NCBI RefSeq assembly: GCF_002218085.1
Contig: NZ_BDUC01000001.1
Span: 372,001-436,000, forward strand
DNA: 64,000 bases
Direction of reading: 5' to 3'
Source of the DNA: Tolypothrix sp. NIES-4075
Lineage (GTDB): Bacteria; Cyanobacteriota; Cyanobacteriia; Cyanobacteriales; Nostocaceae
Shown here: piece by piece, positions 51,740 to 60,602 of the stretch
Position numbering within the stretch: position 1 is the stretch's first letter
Layout of the letters: every line of letters starts with the position of its first letter
The notes under the pieces: model-generated
What the model was told of the DNA's origin: nothing
Databases searched by the model: none
Seen by the model: the letters and a program-made list of their open reading frames with translations, nothing else
Translations under genes and position numbers: made by a program

Positions 51740-52735
51740 TTACGCTTTTTTCAACCAGCTAAACATAGCGCGTAAATCTTTACCGACATCTTCAATTTGG
51801 TGTTCGGCTTCTTGACGACGCATGGCGGTAAATCCTGGTTTACCAGATTGGTTTTCTAAGACAAATTCCCGTGCAAATTGCCCAGATTGAATTTCACTGA
51901 GAATCTTCTTCATTTCTGCTTTAGTTTGCTCGGTGACAATTCTCGGTCCGCGAGTATAATCACCGTATTCAGCGGTGTTAGAAATGCTATCACGCATTTT
52001 AGCCAAGCCACCTTCTACAACCAAGTCAACAATTAATTTGACTTCGTGCAGACATTCAAAATAAGCTAATTCTGGCTGATAACCGGCTTCTACTAAAGTT
52101 TCAAATCCGGCTTTGATTAAAGCACTCAAACCACCGCATAATACAGCTTGTTCGCCAAACAAATCTGTTTCAGTTTCTTCGCGGAAAGTTGTTTCTAGAA
52201 CGCCGGCGCGGGTTCCACCGATACCTCTTGCGTATGCCATCGCGCGATCGCGTGCCTGACCGCTGGCATCCTGATACACTGCAAACAGCGCCGGTACACC
52301 TTGTCCTTGTTCGTAAGTCCGCCGCACCAAATGCCCAGGTCCTTTAGGTGCTACCATCACTACATCGACGTTTGCCGGCGGTACAACTTGCCCAAAGTGA
52401 ATATTGAAGCCGTGGGCAAAAGCTATTACATTTCCTTCTTGCAGATTTGGCTCAATTTCGTTTTTATAAATCGTTTTTTGCACTTCATCAGGTAACAAAA
52501 TCATGATGAAGTCAGCAGCATTCGCTGCATCTGCGACATTTTTCACAGTTAATCCAGCAGCTTCGGCTTTGGAGACTGACTTACTGCCCGGATATAACCC
52601 GACAATTACATTCATCCCGCTATCTTTAAGATTAAGCGCGTGGGCATGACCTTGGGAACCATAGCCAATGATGGCAATGGTTTTCTGTGCTAAAAGGTCT
52701 AAATTGGCATCTTCGTCGTAATACATCCGGGTCAT
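51740..52735 (-). CDS. ilvC: Ketol-acid reductoisomerase
   Basis: IlvC isomerises and reduces acetolactate and acetohydroxybutyrate, the second step of branched-chain amino acid synthesis, with NADPH and magnesium. The ATG at 52733-52735 (MTRMYYDEDANLDLLAQK) is chosen: it fits the family N-terminus and has GGAGA eight bases upstream; a frame to 52765 adds ten unlikely residues. The 331-residue, short (class I) protein has IIGYGSQGHAHALNL for NADPH, VAPKGPGHLVRRTYEQGQGVP, and the metal-binding DLFGEQAVLCGG and later EVKLIVDLVVEGG. Upstream is the divergent MATE gene. Confidence 0.97.
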   Translation of the reverse strand: MTRMYYDEDANLDLLAQKTIAIIGYGSQGHAHALNLKDSGMNVIVGLYPGSKSVSKAEAAGLTVKNVADAANAADFIMILLPDEVQKTIYKNEIEPNLQEGNVIAFAHGFNIHFGQVVPPANVDVVMVAPKGPGHLVRRTYEQGQGVPALFAVYQDASGQARDRAMAYARGIGGTRAGVLETTFREETETDLFGEQAVLCGGLSALIKAGFETLVEAGYQPELAYFECLHEVKLIVDLVVEGGLAKMRDSISNTAEYGDYTRGPRIVTEQTKAEMKKILSEIQSGQFAREFVLENQSGKPGFTAMRRQEAEHQIEDVGKDLRAMFSWLKKA

Positions 52736-52959
52736 AGAAGCATCTCCTGTCAGCAAGAGCGTCATTAATTGGCAGGCTTCTGATTTTACCTTAAATTGCG
52801 TAACTACAGATAAGCGTTTCGATTTAGGGGGGAGATGGGGAGAATAATGTTCAATGACGATTCAGCCGCCAGAATTTTCCGTCTCACCTGTTCATATGTA
52901 GGGATAATTGGCGTATTGACTGGCGTATCGACACACAGCTTTAGGCGGACTGCTGCTAT

Positions 52960-54315
52960 ATGTTTGACTATGAAAAACCGAATTATGACCTCTTACGTCG
53001 TTTTTCCAGATTGGCGGTTATCAATGTTCTTTCCAATCTTACAGAACCTTTGGCGGGTTTGATCGGTATTGCATTCTTAGGTCATCTCACGGAAATCCGT
53101 TATTTGGCAGGAGTTAGTTTGGCTACAGTTCTATTCAGCTACATCTATGAAAACTTGCTCTTTTTAAGGATTTCAACTAATGCAGTAACATCTCAAGCCG
53201 TCGGACAAAACGACCGAGAGGCAATGTTATTAGCAGGACTGCGGAATGGGTTCATCGCTGTAGTACTGAGCGTTCTCATCTTGATATTGCAGTATCCTCT
53301 AGGAGCGCTGGGGTTTAGCTTATTGAATGGCTCTCCAGAAGTTGAGTCTATCGGACTAGTTTATTTTAATGCGCGGATTTGGGGAACACCCGCAGTTTTG
53401 CTCAATTTAGTTTTCATAGGCTGGTTTTTAGGACAAGAACAAAGTGGCAAAGTGTTGTTGTTGACCTTTGTGGGCAACGTCGTTAATGTTGTGCTGAACT
53501 ACTTCTCGATTGTGCAGTGGAATTTGGGAAGTCTGGGAGCTGGAATTTCTCAAGCCTTTAGCGAGTATTTGATGTTATTAGTAGCTCTGCTCTTAGCGAG
53601 TCGCTCGATCCAGTGGCAAGAGTTGCGAACAGCAGTCCGGCAGTTTTGGGACTGGTCAGCTTTTAAAAATACTTTTATCCTCAATAAAGACTTATTGATT
53701 AATTCTTTAGTCTATATGTCAATTTGGACAATTTTTCTGAATCTGAGTGCTACTTTGGGGACAGATGTATTAGCTGAAAATACCTTGGTGCAGCAGGTAA
53801 TATTTCTGATAGGGTTCTTCATTGAGGGAATAGGATTTACTACGGAGACCCTAACCGGAAATTTTCAAGGTCAATCCGCCCAAAATCAGTTATTGCCTTT
53901 ATTGCAGATTGCGATTTTCACTAGCTTGCTAGTGGCAATTGCCGCTTCAGCATTGTGCATTCTGTTACCTGAAACTATATTTGGGTTGTTAACCAATCAT
54001 GCCGAAGTCATAGACCCAATTAAAAACTATGTTCCTTGGTTAGTTCCTATTTTGATTTGTTTTTCAATTGCTTGGATTCTGGAGGGATATTTTGCGGGAT
54101 TAGCAAAAGGGCAATTTTTGCGTTACGCCGCTTTCACAGCAATTTTGTTAGGATTTACACCTGTGGCTGTTTGGGCGTGGTCGGCTCACAGTAACCATCT
54201 TTTATGGTTGGCTGTTTCAGCGTTTATGGCAACAAGAATGGTGGTACTTGGAATTCAGTTACCAAAGACGTTTGAAAGTAATTCACCCGCAGCAATTCTC
54301 AAGTTGAAAAATTAG
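52960..54315 (+). CDS. MATE-family efflux transporter
   Basis: A MATE/DinF-type multidrug or metabolite exporter driven by a cation gradient. The 451-residue protein has about 12 membrane spans and the MATE opening (LAVINVLSNLTEPLAGLIGIAFLGHL), internally repeated in the second half (KDLLINSLVYMSIWTIFLNLSATLGTDVLAENTLV). The short charged N-terminus (MFDYEKPNYDLLRRFSR) fits the start at 52960. No biosynthetic genes lie next to it, so the substrate cannot be inferred. An in-frame TTG or ATG slightly downstream is possible but the conserved part starts near residue 15. Confidence 0.92.
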   Translation: MFDYEKPNYDLLRRFSRLAVINVLSNLTEPLAGLIGIAFLGHLTEIRYLAGVSLATVLFSYIYENLLFLRISTNAVTSQAVGQNDREAMLLAGLRNGFIAVVLSVLILILQYPLGALGFSLLNGSPEVESIGLVYFNARIWGTPAVLLNLVFIGWFLGQEQSGKVLLLTFVGNVVNVVLNYFSIVQWNLGSLGAGISQAFSEYLMLLVALLLASRSIQWQELRTAVRQFWDWSAFKNTFILNKDLLINSLVYMSIWTIFLNLSATLGTDVLAENTLVQQVIFLIGFFIEGIGFTTETLTGNFQGQSAQNQLLPLLQIAIFTSLLVAIAASALCILLPETIFGLLTNHAEVIDPIKNYVPWLVPILICFSIAWILEGYFAGLAKGQFLRYAAFTAILLGFTPVAVWAWSAHSNHLLWLAVSAFMATRMVVLGIQLPKTFESNSPAAILKLKN

Positions 54316-54649
54316 GATGTGTTAACAGTTTTTCCAAGTCATCTTGTTAGCACAACAACCACATTCAGCGATTGGTAAGTCTTCACGCACATTTTAGTTT
54401 CTAAGACTACCCCTTTCAAGGTGGATAAAAATTTTGGTCAGTAAATTTCTTTTTAAGCTATTTCCTCTGTGTTATCTGCCCCTAAAAAGGTTAAATAAAT
54501 TACTTTTAAACCTGACTATGCACAGAGGGCGCAGAGAGAAAAAAAGAGATTTTACCAGTCACCTTGAAAGGGCTAGTTTCTATGAGTTAGGTATTGACTA
54601 AGTAAACAAAATATGATAAATTCATTTGATTTTTCTTCTCTATAGTTAA
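54316..54649. other. Intergenic region with a CGCAGAG repeat
   Basis: No gene is supported. A CACAGAGGGCGCAGAGAG run (54522-54540) belongs to the family of CGCAGAGG repeats seen at 13186-13225, 56462-56495 and 62870-62905. The last 60 bases are AT-rich and should promote the small gene at 54650. Confidence 0.55.
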
Positions 54650-55114
54650 ATGAATAAGTACGACTTTCTAGAATTAACTCTAAATAACTATGCAAACAAT
54701 TGCAGATATTTAAAGGAAGTAAAAATACTTGACAAAGAAGCTTGGGGTAGATTTTCTGTACCTAGCACATGTTATGAAGTTGAAGGAATAAAATCTCATT
54801 TACATGCAGTAGAAGTTATGATTATTTACGAGCAAATAATTTATACACTGTTAGCGAATTTGTTTATCAATGGGTTGTATGGTTTAAAGCAAATTCCAGT
54901 TGATATATTTTTTCCAACAATAGTGGATGAAAGAATAGTAATTGCCAAATTTAATACTCGGTTTTATAAGCAAGTAGATCATAGAGAATTTACAGGAATA
55001 CTTAGGATTGAAAAGATTATCTGTAGAAAAAACAGTTACTTTTTCTATACAAGTTTTGATATCTCTTCAGGTGCTCAAGTTGCAGAGGTTGTCCTACGCG
55101 TTGATGTGGGGTAG
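54650..55114 (+). CDS. Small protein, possibly hotdog-fold thioesterase (FcoT-like)
   Basis: A 154-residue soluble protein. The pattern WGRFSVPSTCYEVEGIKSHLHAVEVMIIYEQIIYTLLANL, then IAKFNTRFYKQVDHREFTGILRIEKI, then FFYTSFDISSGAQVAEVVLRVDVG, recalls the layout of FcoT-like hotdog thioesterases: the long hot-dog helix with a polar N-H-x-x-E-like start, then antiparallel strands. I am not sure of this. It stands alone, with no fatty-acid or polyketide genes nearby. Codons are AT-rich compared with neighbours. No signal peptide. Confidence 0.5.
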   Translation: MNKYDFLELTLNNYANNCRYLKEVKILDKEAWGRFSVPSTCYEVEGIKSHLHAVEVMIIYEQIIYTLLANLFINGLYGLKQIPVDIFFPTIVDERIVIAKFNTRFYKQVDHREFTGILRIEKIICRKNSYFFYTSFDISSGAQVAEVVLRVDVG

Positions 55115-55157
55115 ATAAGTGCGATCGCACTCATTTTTGGGTCTACTAACATTTATA

Positions 55158-55293
55158 GGACTTACGCACTCGTGCCGAAAAATAACACGAGTGCGTTCGC
55201 ACATGAAGGAGCCGGATAGTAGAGAAGCGTGCCCGAAGGGCTTATACTTGGCGAGTGCGAATAATGATATAAAATCCTAGTCCGTGCGTAAGT
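55158..55293. repeat. Inverted-repeat element with ACTTACGCAC ends
   Basis: ACTTACGCAC (55160-55169) and GTGCGTAAGT (55284-55293) are perfect 10-bp inverted repeats about 115 bases apart. Between them lies a hairpin GCACTCGTGCCGAAAAATAA with CACGAGTGC. There is no gene inside. The ends look like those of cyanobacterial insertion sequences, so this may be a MITE or a deleted IS. Confidence 0.6.
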
Positions 55294-55477
55294 GCTGATT
55301 TAGATGCAATACAGTTCAGTTAAGCAATTTTTCCTTCTCTTCCTTCTCTCTCTGTGTCCTCTACGTCTCTGTGGTTCGTAAAAAAAAACAACTTTGAGAA
55401 AGAGTGTTAGCCTTAACTGAACCGTATTGGATTTAGATGCGTTTGCAAAAAATGCCCATCAACTAACTACCAGACAA

Positions 55478-56344
55478 TTAAGTTTCCCGATCAATTTTTT
55501 GCACTTCGTCATCTGAGAGTTTCACATCAGCAGCGCGTACCGAATCTTCGATGCTGGAAACTTTGCTCGCACCGGGTATGGGCAAAACAGAGGGCGACTT
55601 GGAACGCAGCCATGCCAGTACTATACAATACACTGATACGCCTTTATATGAGGCTAATTGCGCGATCGCTTTAATATCTTGCAAGTCACTATGACGCCGG
55701 CTACCACCCAAGGGACTCCAAGGTAAAAAGGTTAATTGTTCTTGTTCGCAATATTTCAATACCCCGTCTTTCTCTGGCTGTCGATACCAAGGGCTATATT
55801 GATTTTGCACTGAAACTATTTCCACAACATCTTGCGCTTGCTTAATTTGTTCTACAGAAAAGTTAGATACTCCCACAAACCGAATCAAACCTTCTTTTAC
55901 TGCTTCTTTCGCAGGTTTTAGGGCTTCTTCTATGGTATAATCCTGATCTGGCGCGTGGTATTGCCAAACATCGATAGGTTTATTACCGCCTAAAGCTTCA
56001 AAGCTTTCGCGAATCGTTTTGCGTAAATGTTCAGGATTGCCGTTGCGCGTCCAGCTTCCATTAGGACGCATCAAACCGCCTTTGGTTGCTACAACTACAT
56101 TGCTGGCATCACCACTGTAAGTCTGCAAAGCTTTGTGAATTAGTTTCTCGTTGTGGTGCTTATCTGACTCATCTTTGCAGTAAGAGTCGGCGGTGTCAAT
56201 GAAAGTAACGCCTAAATCTAAAGCGCGGTGAATGACTTGGAGAGATTCGGATTCGGGAGGTCGCGAACTTAACGACATCGGCATACCACCCAAAGCGATC
56301 GCACTTACATATACACCCGTTTTTCCTAGCTGTTTCGTTTCCAT
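55478..56344 (-). CDS. Aldo/keto reductase
   Basis: A NADPH-dependent (alpha/beta)8-barrel oxidoreductase. The 288-residue protein begins METKQLGKTGVYVSAIALGGMPM, with the catalytic Asp and Tyr in FIDTADSYCKDE, the Lys in VVVATKGGL and the His in VWQYHAPDQDY. Later come FVGVSNFSVEQI, QNQYSPWYR, FLPWSPLGGS and the cofactor motif LPIPGASKVSSIEDSV. All tetrad residues are present, so it should be active. Substrate unknown; the family acts on aldehydes and ketones. Divergent from the DUF4349 lipoprotein gene. Confidence 0.93.
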   Translation of the reverse strand: METKQLGKTGVYVSAIALGGMPMSLSSRPPESESLQVIHRALDLGVTFIDTADSYCKDESDKHHNEKLIHKALQTYSGDASNVVVATKGGLMRPNGSWTRNGNPEHLRKTIRESFEALGGNKPIDVWQYHAPDQDYTIEEALKPAKEAVKEGLIRFVGVSNFSVEQIKQAQDVVEIVSVQNQYSPWYRQPEKDGVLKYCEQEQLTFLPWSPLGGSRRHSDLQDIKAIAQLASYKGVSVYCIVLAWLRSKSPSVLPIPGASKVSSIEDSVRAADVKLSDDEVQKIDRET

Positions 56345-56673
56345 GTTTCTCCTTCATTTACTTATGTACCAGCTAGTCACAGTGTTTTTGCTAATTCATC
56401 CGTCGTTAGGCTTATCTGTTCGTACTCAGTACAGCTAGGCGTAAAAACGAGCGTGTTTTTAAACGCAGAGGAACACAGAGTAAGCGCAGAGGTGAATCAG
56501 TCGGCGGTGTCGGTTTCCGTCCCGTCGAACTGATGAACCCGAAGGGGACGCAGAGTTTAATTGTACTAAGCGTAAAGAGCGTTTTATCTGTGTTACATAA
56601 ACTGCAACAAAGCCAGAAACCTGTGTTCAAGTCAGCCATACTAGCTTTAACTTCAACTATCCGAGGGTAGGTT
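56345..56673. other. Intergenic region with CGCAGAGG repeat interrupted by another element
   Basis: A run of ACGCAGAGGAACACAGAG (56463-56480) and GCGCAGAGG is followed by a GTCGGTTTCCGTCCCGTCGA...GAACCCGAAGGGGACG element (56510-56552), after which CGCAGAG resumes. It looks like one repeat family inserted in another. The open frame over this region (minus strand) is not a gene. Confidence 0.6.
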
Positions 56674-57594
56674 ATGAACAGCTTGACTAATGCGACGCGA
56701 AAACCAACTTTACTTTTGACTGTGCTGATGGGAGGGGTAATTTTCACAAGTTGTGCTTCTGCACCTAACCTACCTGAAGCTGCATTGAAGAATGAGACAA
56801 CAGCAAGTCAAGCAGCAGCATCACCTGCGAGTGATACTGCAATATCTCAAACCGCTGATACTACTGCACAAATACCGCGTTCTCGTCCGCAATTAATCAA
56901 AAAAGCGGCAATGAGTTTGATTGTTGATTCTGTAGATAAAAGTCTAAATGCAGTCTCGGAAATTATCAATAAACAGCAAGGTGATTTAATTAGTTTACAA
57001 GAACAACAACCGACAAAAACAAACGCCCGTCACACCGCATCAATACAGTTACGAGTACCGCAAAATTTACTGCAACCTACTTTAGATGAATTAGCCAAAT
57101 TGGGAACCGTACAAAGTCGCAATATTAGCGCTGAAGATGTAGGCGATCGCTTAGTAGACATTCAAGCGAGATTAACTAATTTGCGAAAAACAGAAGTGAA
57201 TTTACAGAAAATTATGGATCGCGCTGGTTCTGTTAGGGATGTGTTAAGTGTTGCTCAAGAACTTAGTCAGGTGCGACAATCTATAGAACAAATTGATGCT
57301 CAATTAAAAAACTTAACTAATCAAGTTGCTTATTCAACTATTACTTTGAAGTTAGAAGCCGCAGTTTCTAGCAACGGAACACAACGCGCTTTAGGTTCAC
57401 AACTTCAAGAAAGTTGGAATAAATCTACTAATTCTTTCGGTGATTTTACTGTTGGTTTGCTGAAGTTGGGTATTTGGTTAATGGTTTACAGTCCTTATTT
57501 CTTGGCTTTGGCAGCGGTTGGTTATGGGTTTAATCGTTGGCAAAGAGGACATTCACCACGTTTGACGCGAAGACCAGACAATAATTCTGACTAG
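56674..57594 (+). CDS. DUF4349 lipoprotein
   Basis: A 306-residue membrane lipoprotein of the DUF4349 family, role unknown. The signal ends in a lipobox (VIFTSC at about residue 26), followed by an Ala/Thr/Ser-rich linker. The DUF4349 domain (about 75-285) has KAAMSLIVDSVDKSLNAVSEII, HTASIQLRVPQNLLQPTLDELAKLG and a coiled coil (RLTNLRKTEVNLQKIMDRAGSVRDVLSVAQELSQVRQSIEQIDAQLKNL). It ends with a membrane span (LGIWLMVYSPYFLALAAVGY) and a basic tail. Lipidation and the span would hold both ends at the membrane. Confidence 0.87.
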   Translation: MNSLTNATRKPTLLLTVLMGGVIFTSCASAPNLPEAALKNETTASQAAASPASDTAISQTADTTAQIPRSRPQLIKKAAMSLIVDSVDKSLNAVSEIINKQQGDLISLQEQQPTKTNARHTASIQLRVPQNLLQPTLDELAKLGTVQSRNISAEDVGDRLVDIQARLTNLRKTEVNLQKIMDRAGSVRDVLSVAQELSQVRQSIEQIDAQLKNLTNQVAYSTITLKLEAAVSSNGTQRALGSQLQESWNKSTNSFGDFTVGLLKLGIWLMVYSPYFLALAAVGYGFNRWQRGHSPRLTRRPDNNSD

Positions 57595-57730
57595 TACTGC
57601 GGGCGCGGAAATAAGCAGACCATTAAATAGCCAAAACTTTGCCCTGCTGGGGTTTAAGTTCTGCCTCTTCTAGTTGGATGCCTAAGCCAGAGCCGGAGAC
57701 ACCATCGCTTTTCCCACTAAAGCTGCCATT

Positions 57731-58636
57731 TTACGAATCTCCTTTGCTCAACGATTGCTTAACCGTCTTGGGTTTGATGTGGGGATAGCGATCGTTCTCA
57801 ATCCGATCAAGTTTGCCCTTACCCGATACCATCGCGTAAATATATTGGTGGTAAACGTACTCTTCGAGTGAACTAGCTGACGCTTTTTTGGCAGTAATCC
57901 AAGCTTGAAATTCGGGCACACTGCCCAATGATTTTTCGGTTAATTTGATGCCCGTCGCCCCTTCATAAGTGGCTTTTAACTGCTTTGGAGTCAGAGTGTC
58001 ACCTGCGACTTCCAGCGCTGTGTTTGCCAAGCCTGGGTCGCTCACCGCTTCCGCCACATACTTGGCGGTATCATCAGTGGTGGTGAAATCCATCGGCGTT
58101 TCACCATCGCCCCAGTATTGAAACGTCTGATGTTCCAGGTCAAACAGCGGCATATAGGCGATTATATCCATAAATGCCCCGTTGAGAACCAAGGTATATT
58201 CCAAACCGCTGTGCTGAAGATACTCAAACACTTCCTTGCGCTTATCCAAATTATCGTTGTCACCATAGTCCAGCTTGCGATAGTCCACAGAGTAATCTGA
58301 GGGAATAAACCGCTTCACTCCCTGCTGTTTGGCAGCATCAATCAAGTTTTTCTGCCCTGGCACAGTCACTTCACTATTACCGATCGCAGATACAACAACA
58401 TCAACCCCTGCACATGCTGGCAGTAGGGTTTCAGGCTGCATCACGTCGCCTTCGACGATCGTTGCGCCCTTGGCTTTCATTACGTCGATCTTTTGACGAT
58501 TCTCTCCATTGCTGTCGTCGATTGATCGCACCATTGCTCGAACATCAATGTTGCCTTTGTCAAGTAGAGCAGAAACAATCTTAGAACCCAGCATCCCAGT
58601 AGAGCCAGCGACTAGAACCGTCAATTTTGTAGTCAT
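57731..58636 (-). CDS. NmrA-family NAD(P)-binding protein (isoflavone-reductase-like)
   Basis: An atypical short-chain dehydrogenase. The 301-residue protein has the Rossmann glycine motif VLVAGSTGMLGSKIVSALL (about 7-25), TIVEGDVMQPETLLPACAGVDVVVSAIG, and FIPSDYSVDYRKL. These enzymes reduce small phenolic or alkene substrates, or act as redox sensors. It is the third gene of a minus-strand row: AraC regulator, cupin, NmrA. After its TAA stop the same frame stays open for another 35 codons. Substrate unknown. Confidence 0.88.
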   Translation of the reverse strand: MTTKLTVLVAGSTGMLGSKIVSALLDKGNIDVRAMVRSIDDSNGENRQKIDVMKAKGATIVEGDVMQPETLLPACAGVDVVVSAIGNSEVTVPGQKNLIDAAKQQGVKRFIPSDYSVDYRKLDYGDNDNLDKRKEVFEYLQHSGLEYTLVLNGAFMDIIAYMPLFDLEHQTFQYWGDGETPMDFTTTDDTAKYVAEAVSDPGLANTALEVAGDTLTPKQLKATYEGATGIKLTEKSLGSVPEFQAWITAKKASASSLEEYVYHQYIYAMVSGKGKLDRIENDRYPHIKPKTVKQSLSKGDS

Positions 58637-58768
58637 GATTTTCCTTGTAAAGTTTACAGAATTTGTCGCCGCTATCTATCAATGAGGCAGACTCGTTACC
58701 TGAAAAGCAACTGCACGCCAGCGATCGCTTTGCTGTAGCCAAACTTAGATCATCCGGTGTCGGGTAAT

Positions 58769-59281
58769 TTAGCTTGCGAAACCTTGTAAGAATTTGGTTT
58801 TAGCCGCAGGATATTTTTGAATGACTTGCTCAAGCGCTTGATTAGCTTGTTCTTGATTGGGAAAAGGCAGCGAAGCAGGAGGCAATGTGCGCGTTTGGGC
58901 AGGCACTGTCGTCGCCATGATTGTGTACTCAAAACCTGCGGGCACATAGGTATTGAGTAATCGTGCCGTTTCAGAGTCGATTTGAAAAGCGTGTTTTGTG
59001 CCCCGTGGAATTGACACAAACGAGCCGGCGGTTGCTTTAATCGGCTGGTCTTCTACAAAGAAGGTTGCTTCGCCTTCGAGAATGTAGAAGGTTTCATCTG
59101 CCGCCTCATGGATATGAGGCGGTGCTGCTGGACCGTGCGGCAACAGCTCTTCTATACATGAATACTGTCCATCCGTATCTTCGGCAGTCGCCAGCATGAT
59201 CCAGAGAATGCCCATACCCCAGTAAGCGCGACCTTCGGCACTATTGACTTGAAAAGATTGTGGCTTGTTTTGCGGGTTCAT
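58769..59281 (-). CDS. Cupin-domain protein (quercetin-dioxygenase-like)
   Basis: A 170-residue single cupin. The two conserved motifs are visible: PHGPAAPPHIHEAADETFYILEGEATFFVED (motif 1, His and Glu metal ligands) and VSIPRGTKHAFQIDSE (motif 2, with His). It may bind a metal and act as a dioxygenase or isomerase, but single cupins are hard to assign. It lies between the AraC-type regulator (180 bases upstream) and the NmrA gene (132 bases downstream), all on the minus strand, so a common pathway is likely. Start at ATG 59279-59281. Confidence 0.88.
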   Translation of the reverse strand: MNPQNKPQSFQVNSAEGRAYWGMGILWIMLATAEDTDGQYSCIEELLPHGPAAPPHIHEAADETFYILEGEATFFVEDQPIKATAGSFVSIPRGTKHAFQIDSETARLLNTYVPAGFEYTIMATTVPAQTRTLPPASLPFPNQEQANQALEQVIQKYPAAKTKFLQGFAS

Positions 59282-59460
59282 TTATAAATCCTTTATTTCA
59301 ATTGGTTATGACAACGATCGCCGGCTAGCTCTCCCGATCGGGTTCAACTTGAGTTTGGTACGAATCTAATCTGTTGTTTAAAAGTTCCAATTTACTTTAG
59401 TCTTCGTCGCCATAGCTTGCGACCTTAATTTAGAACAAATCTGTTTAGAGATTAATCAAT

Positions 59461-60309
59461 TTAAGCATCGAAATCTATCACGTTCTTGCTGTCTTGAATG
59501 TATTGCCTCGGAGTAACACAAACAAGCCGCTTGAAGTGTGAGCCAAAGTGGCTTTGACTCGCAAATCCAGTTTCAGCGGCTACTTTATCGATCGACCACT
59601 CTTTTCTTAGCAGCCGTTTTGCCTGCAAAATTCGCACTTGAATTTGATAAGCGTGCGGCGGCAGTCCAAACGTTTTGCGAAACGATCGATTGAGATGAAA
59701 AGAACTCAAGTTCGCAATCTGTGCTAATTGCTCTAACGAGATATCTTGATCGTAATGGTCTTCTAGATATGCCCGAACGCGATTGACAGGCTGAATTTCC
59801 TCCCCTAACTTGGCAAGACAAGGTGGATTTTCTGCACAGCGCAGAATTAATTGTGCTAACAAATCTAGGATCAATGTCTGTTGTTCAAGCTGAGAAATGG
59901 ATTGTTCTAGGGCTTGATGAACTTGAACGATTTTTGTATTCAGGTCGCGGTCATGGACTAGAGGCATCGGAAAAAATGGAAGCTCTGTTTTGCGTCCTGC
60001 AACTTCTGTTGCAACTTGTTGAAGTAAATCTGCACCTACCCGTAGCCCTCGAAAAGTGCAGTCTTGAGCGCTCGTAGAATCAGCATGATGTGCTTCTCCG
60101 GGTTGTGTCACCACCAAGGTATTTGATGGAACGCTATACATCGTGCCTCGGTAGTTAAACTGCCAGCCGTCACCCTGCCTGATGCCAAGCTCCAGTTCTT
60201 CGTGAAAATGACGGGGCAATGAATAACTTTTATAAACACCATGCACCAACTCGATCGATTGCAGGTACTGCGATCGCCAAATTCTAGTGCGTGACTCCTT
60301 CGCTTTCAT
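59461..60309 (-). CDS. AraC-family transcriptional regulator
   Basis: A 282-residue regulator with an N-terminal AraC-type cupin sensor (about 15-150: HGVYKSYSLPRHFHEELELGIRQGDGWQFNYRGTMYSVP...TQPGEAHHADS) and a C-terminal pair of helix-turn-helices (about 180-275: YLEDHYDQDISLEQLAQIANLSSFHLNRSFRKTFGLPPHAYQIQVRILQAKRLL then AAETGFASQSHFGSHFKR). It lies first of the AraC-cupin-NmrA row on one strand and may activate the two downstream genes in response to a small effector. The effector is unknown. Confidence 0.9.
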   Translation of the reverse strand: MKAKESRTRIWRSQYLQSIELVHGVYKSYSLPRHFHEELELGIRQGDGWQFNYRGTMYSVPSNTLVVTQPGEAHHADSTSAQDCTFRGLRVGADLLQQVATEVAGRKTELPFFPMPLVHDRDLNTKIVQVHQALEQSISQLEQQTLILDLLAQLILRCAENPPCLAKLGEEIQPVNRVRAYLEDHYDQDISLEQLAQIANLSSFHLNRSFRKTFGLPPHAYQIQVRILQAKRLLRKEWSIDKVAAETGFASQSHFGSHFKRLVCVTPRQYIQDSKNVIDFDA

Positions 60310-60602
60310 AGGTTATTTTTCTGGTTGTGTCGCAAATTCTTTTGAGTGACATCATGGTCTGTTTATTTCTGCCGACCTGTAGTAGTACCGCAAGGCGGAA
60401 GTCACGCATTCAAAAGTCTTATGGAATAAGCTCTTTAGGGATTTGAAATGGTTGCTCTATTTACGCCGTGGCGTACTAGGAGAAAATTTTGCTTTTCTCC
60501 GATATTATGTCAGCTTTTATTAATAGTAATAAAAACACCGTAACCAACGCTCATAGACGTTCGGTCCTGAACGTCTCTACAATATGTGTTGAAAACGCTG
60601 AT
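60310..60602. other. Intergenic region with a GACGTTC palindrome
   Basis: No gene is supported. AGACGTTCGGTCCTGAACGTCT (about 60552-60573) is a palindrome of the dispersed GACG...CGTC type, placed about 30 bases past the stop of the glycosidase-like gene and possibly serving as its terminator. Confidence 0.5.

Noticed and set aside
56412..56747. 111-residue minus-strand frame upstream of the DUF4349 gene
   Set aside because: Made of CGCAGAGG repeat and antisense to the real lipoprotein start.
58750..59019. 89-residue frame inside the cupin gene
   Set aside because: Alternative frame of the cupin coding sequence with no family pattern.
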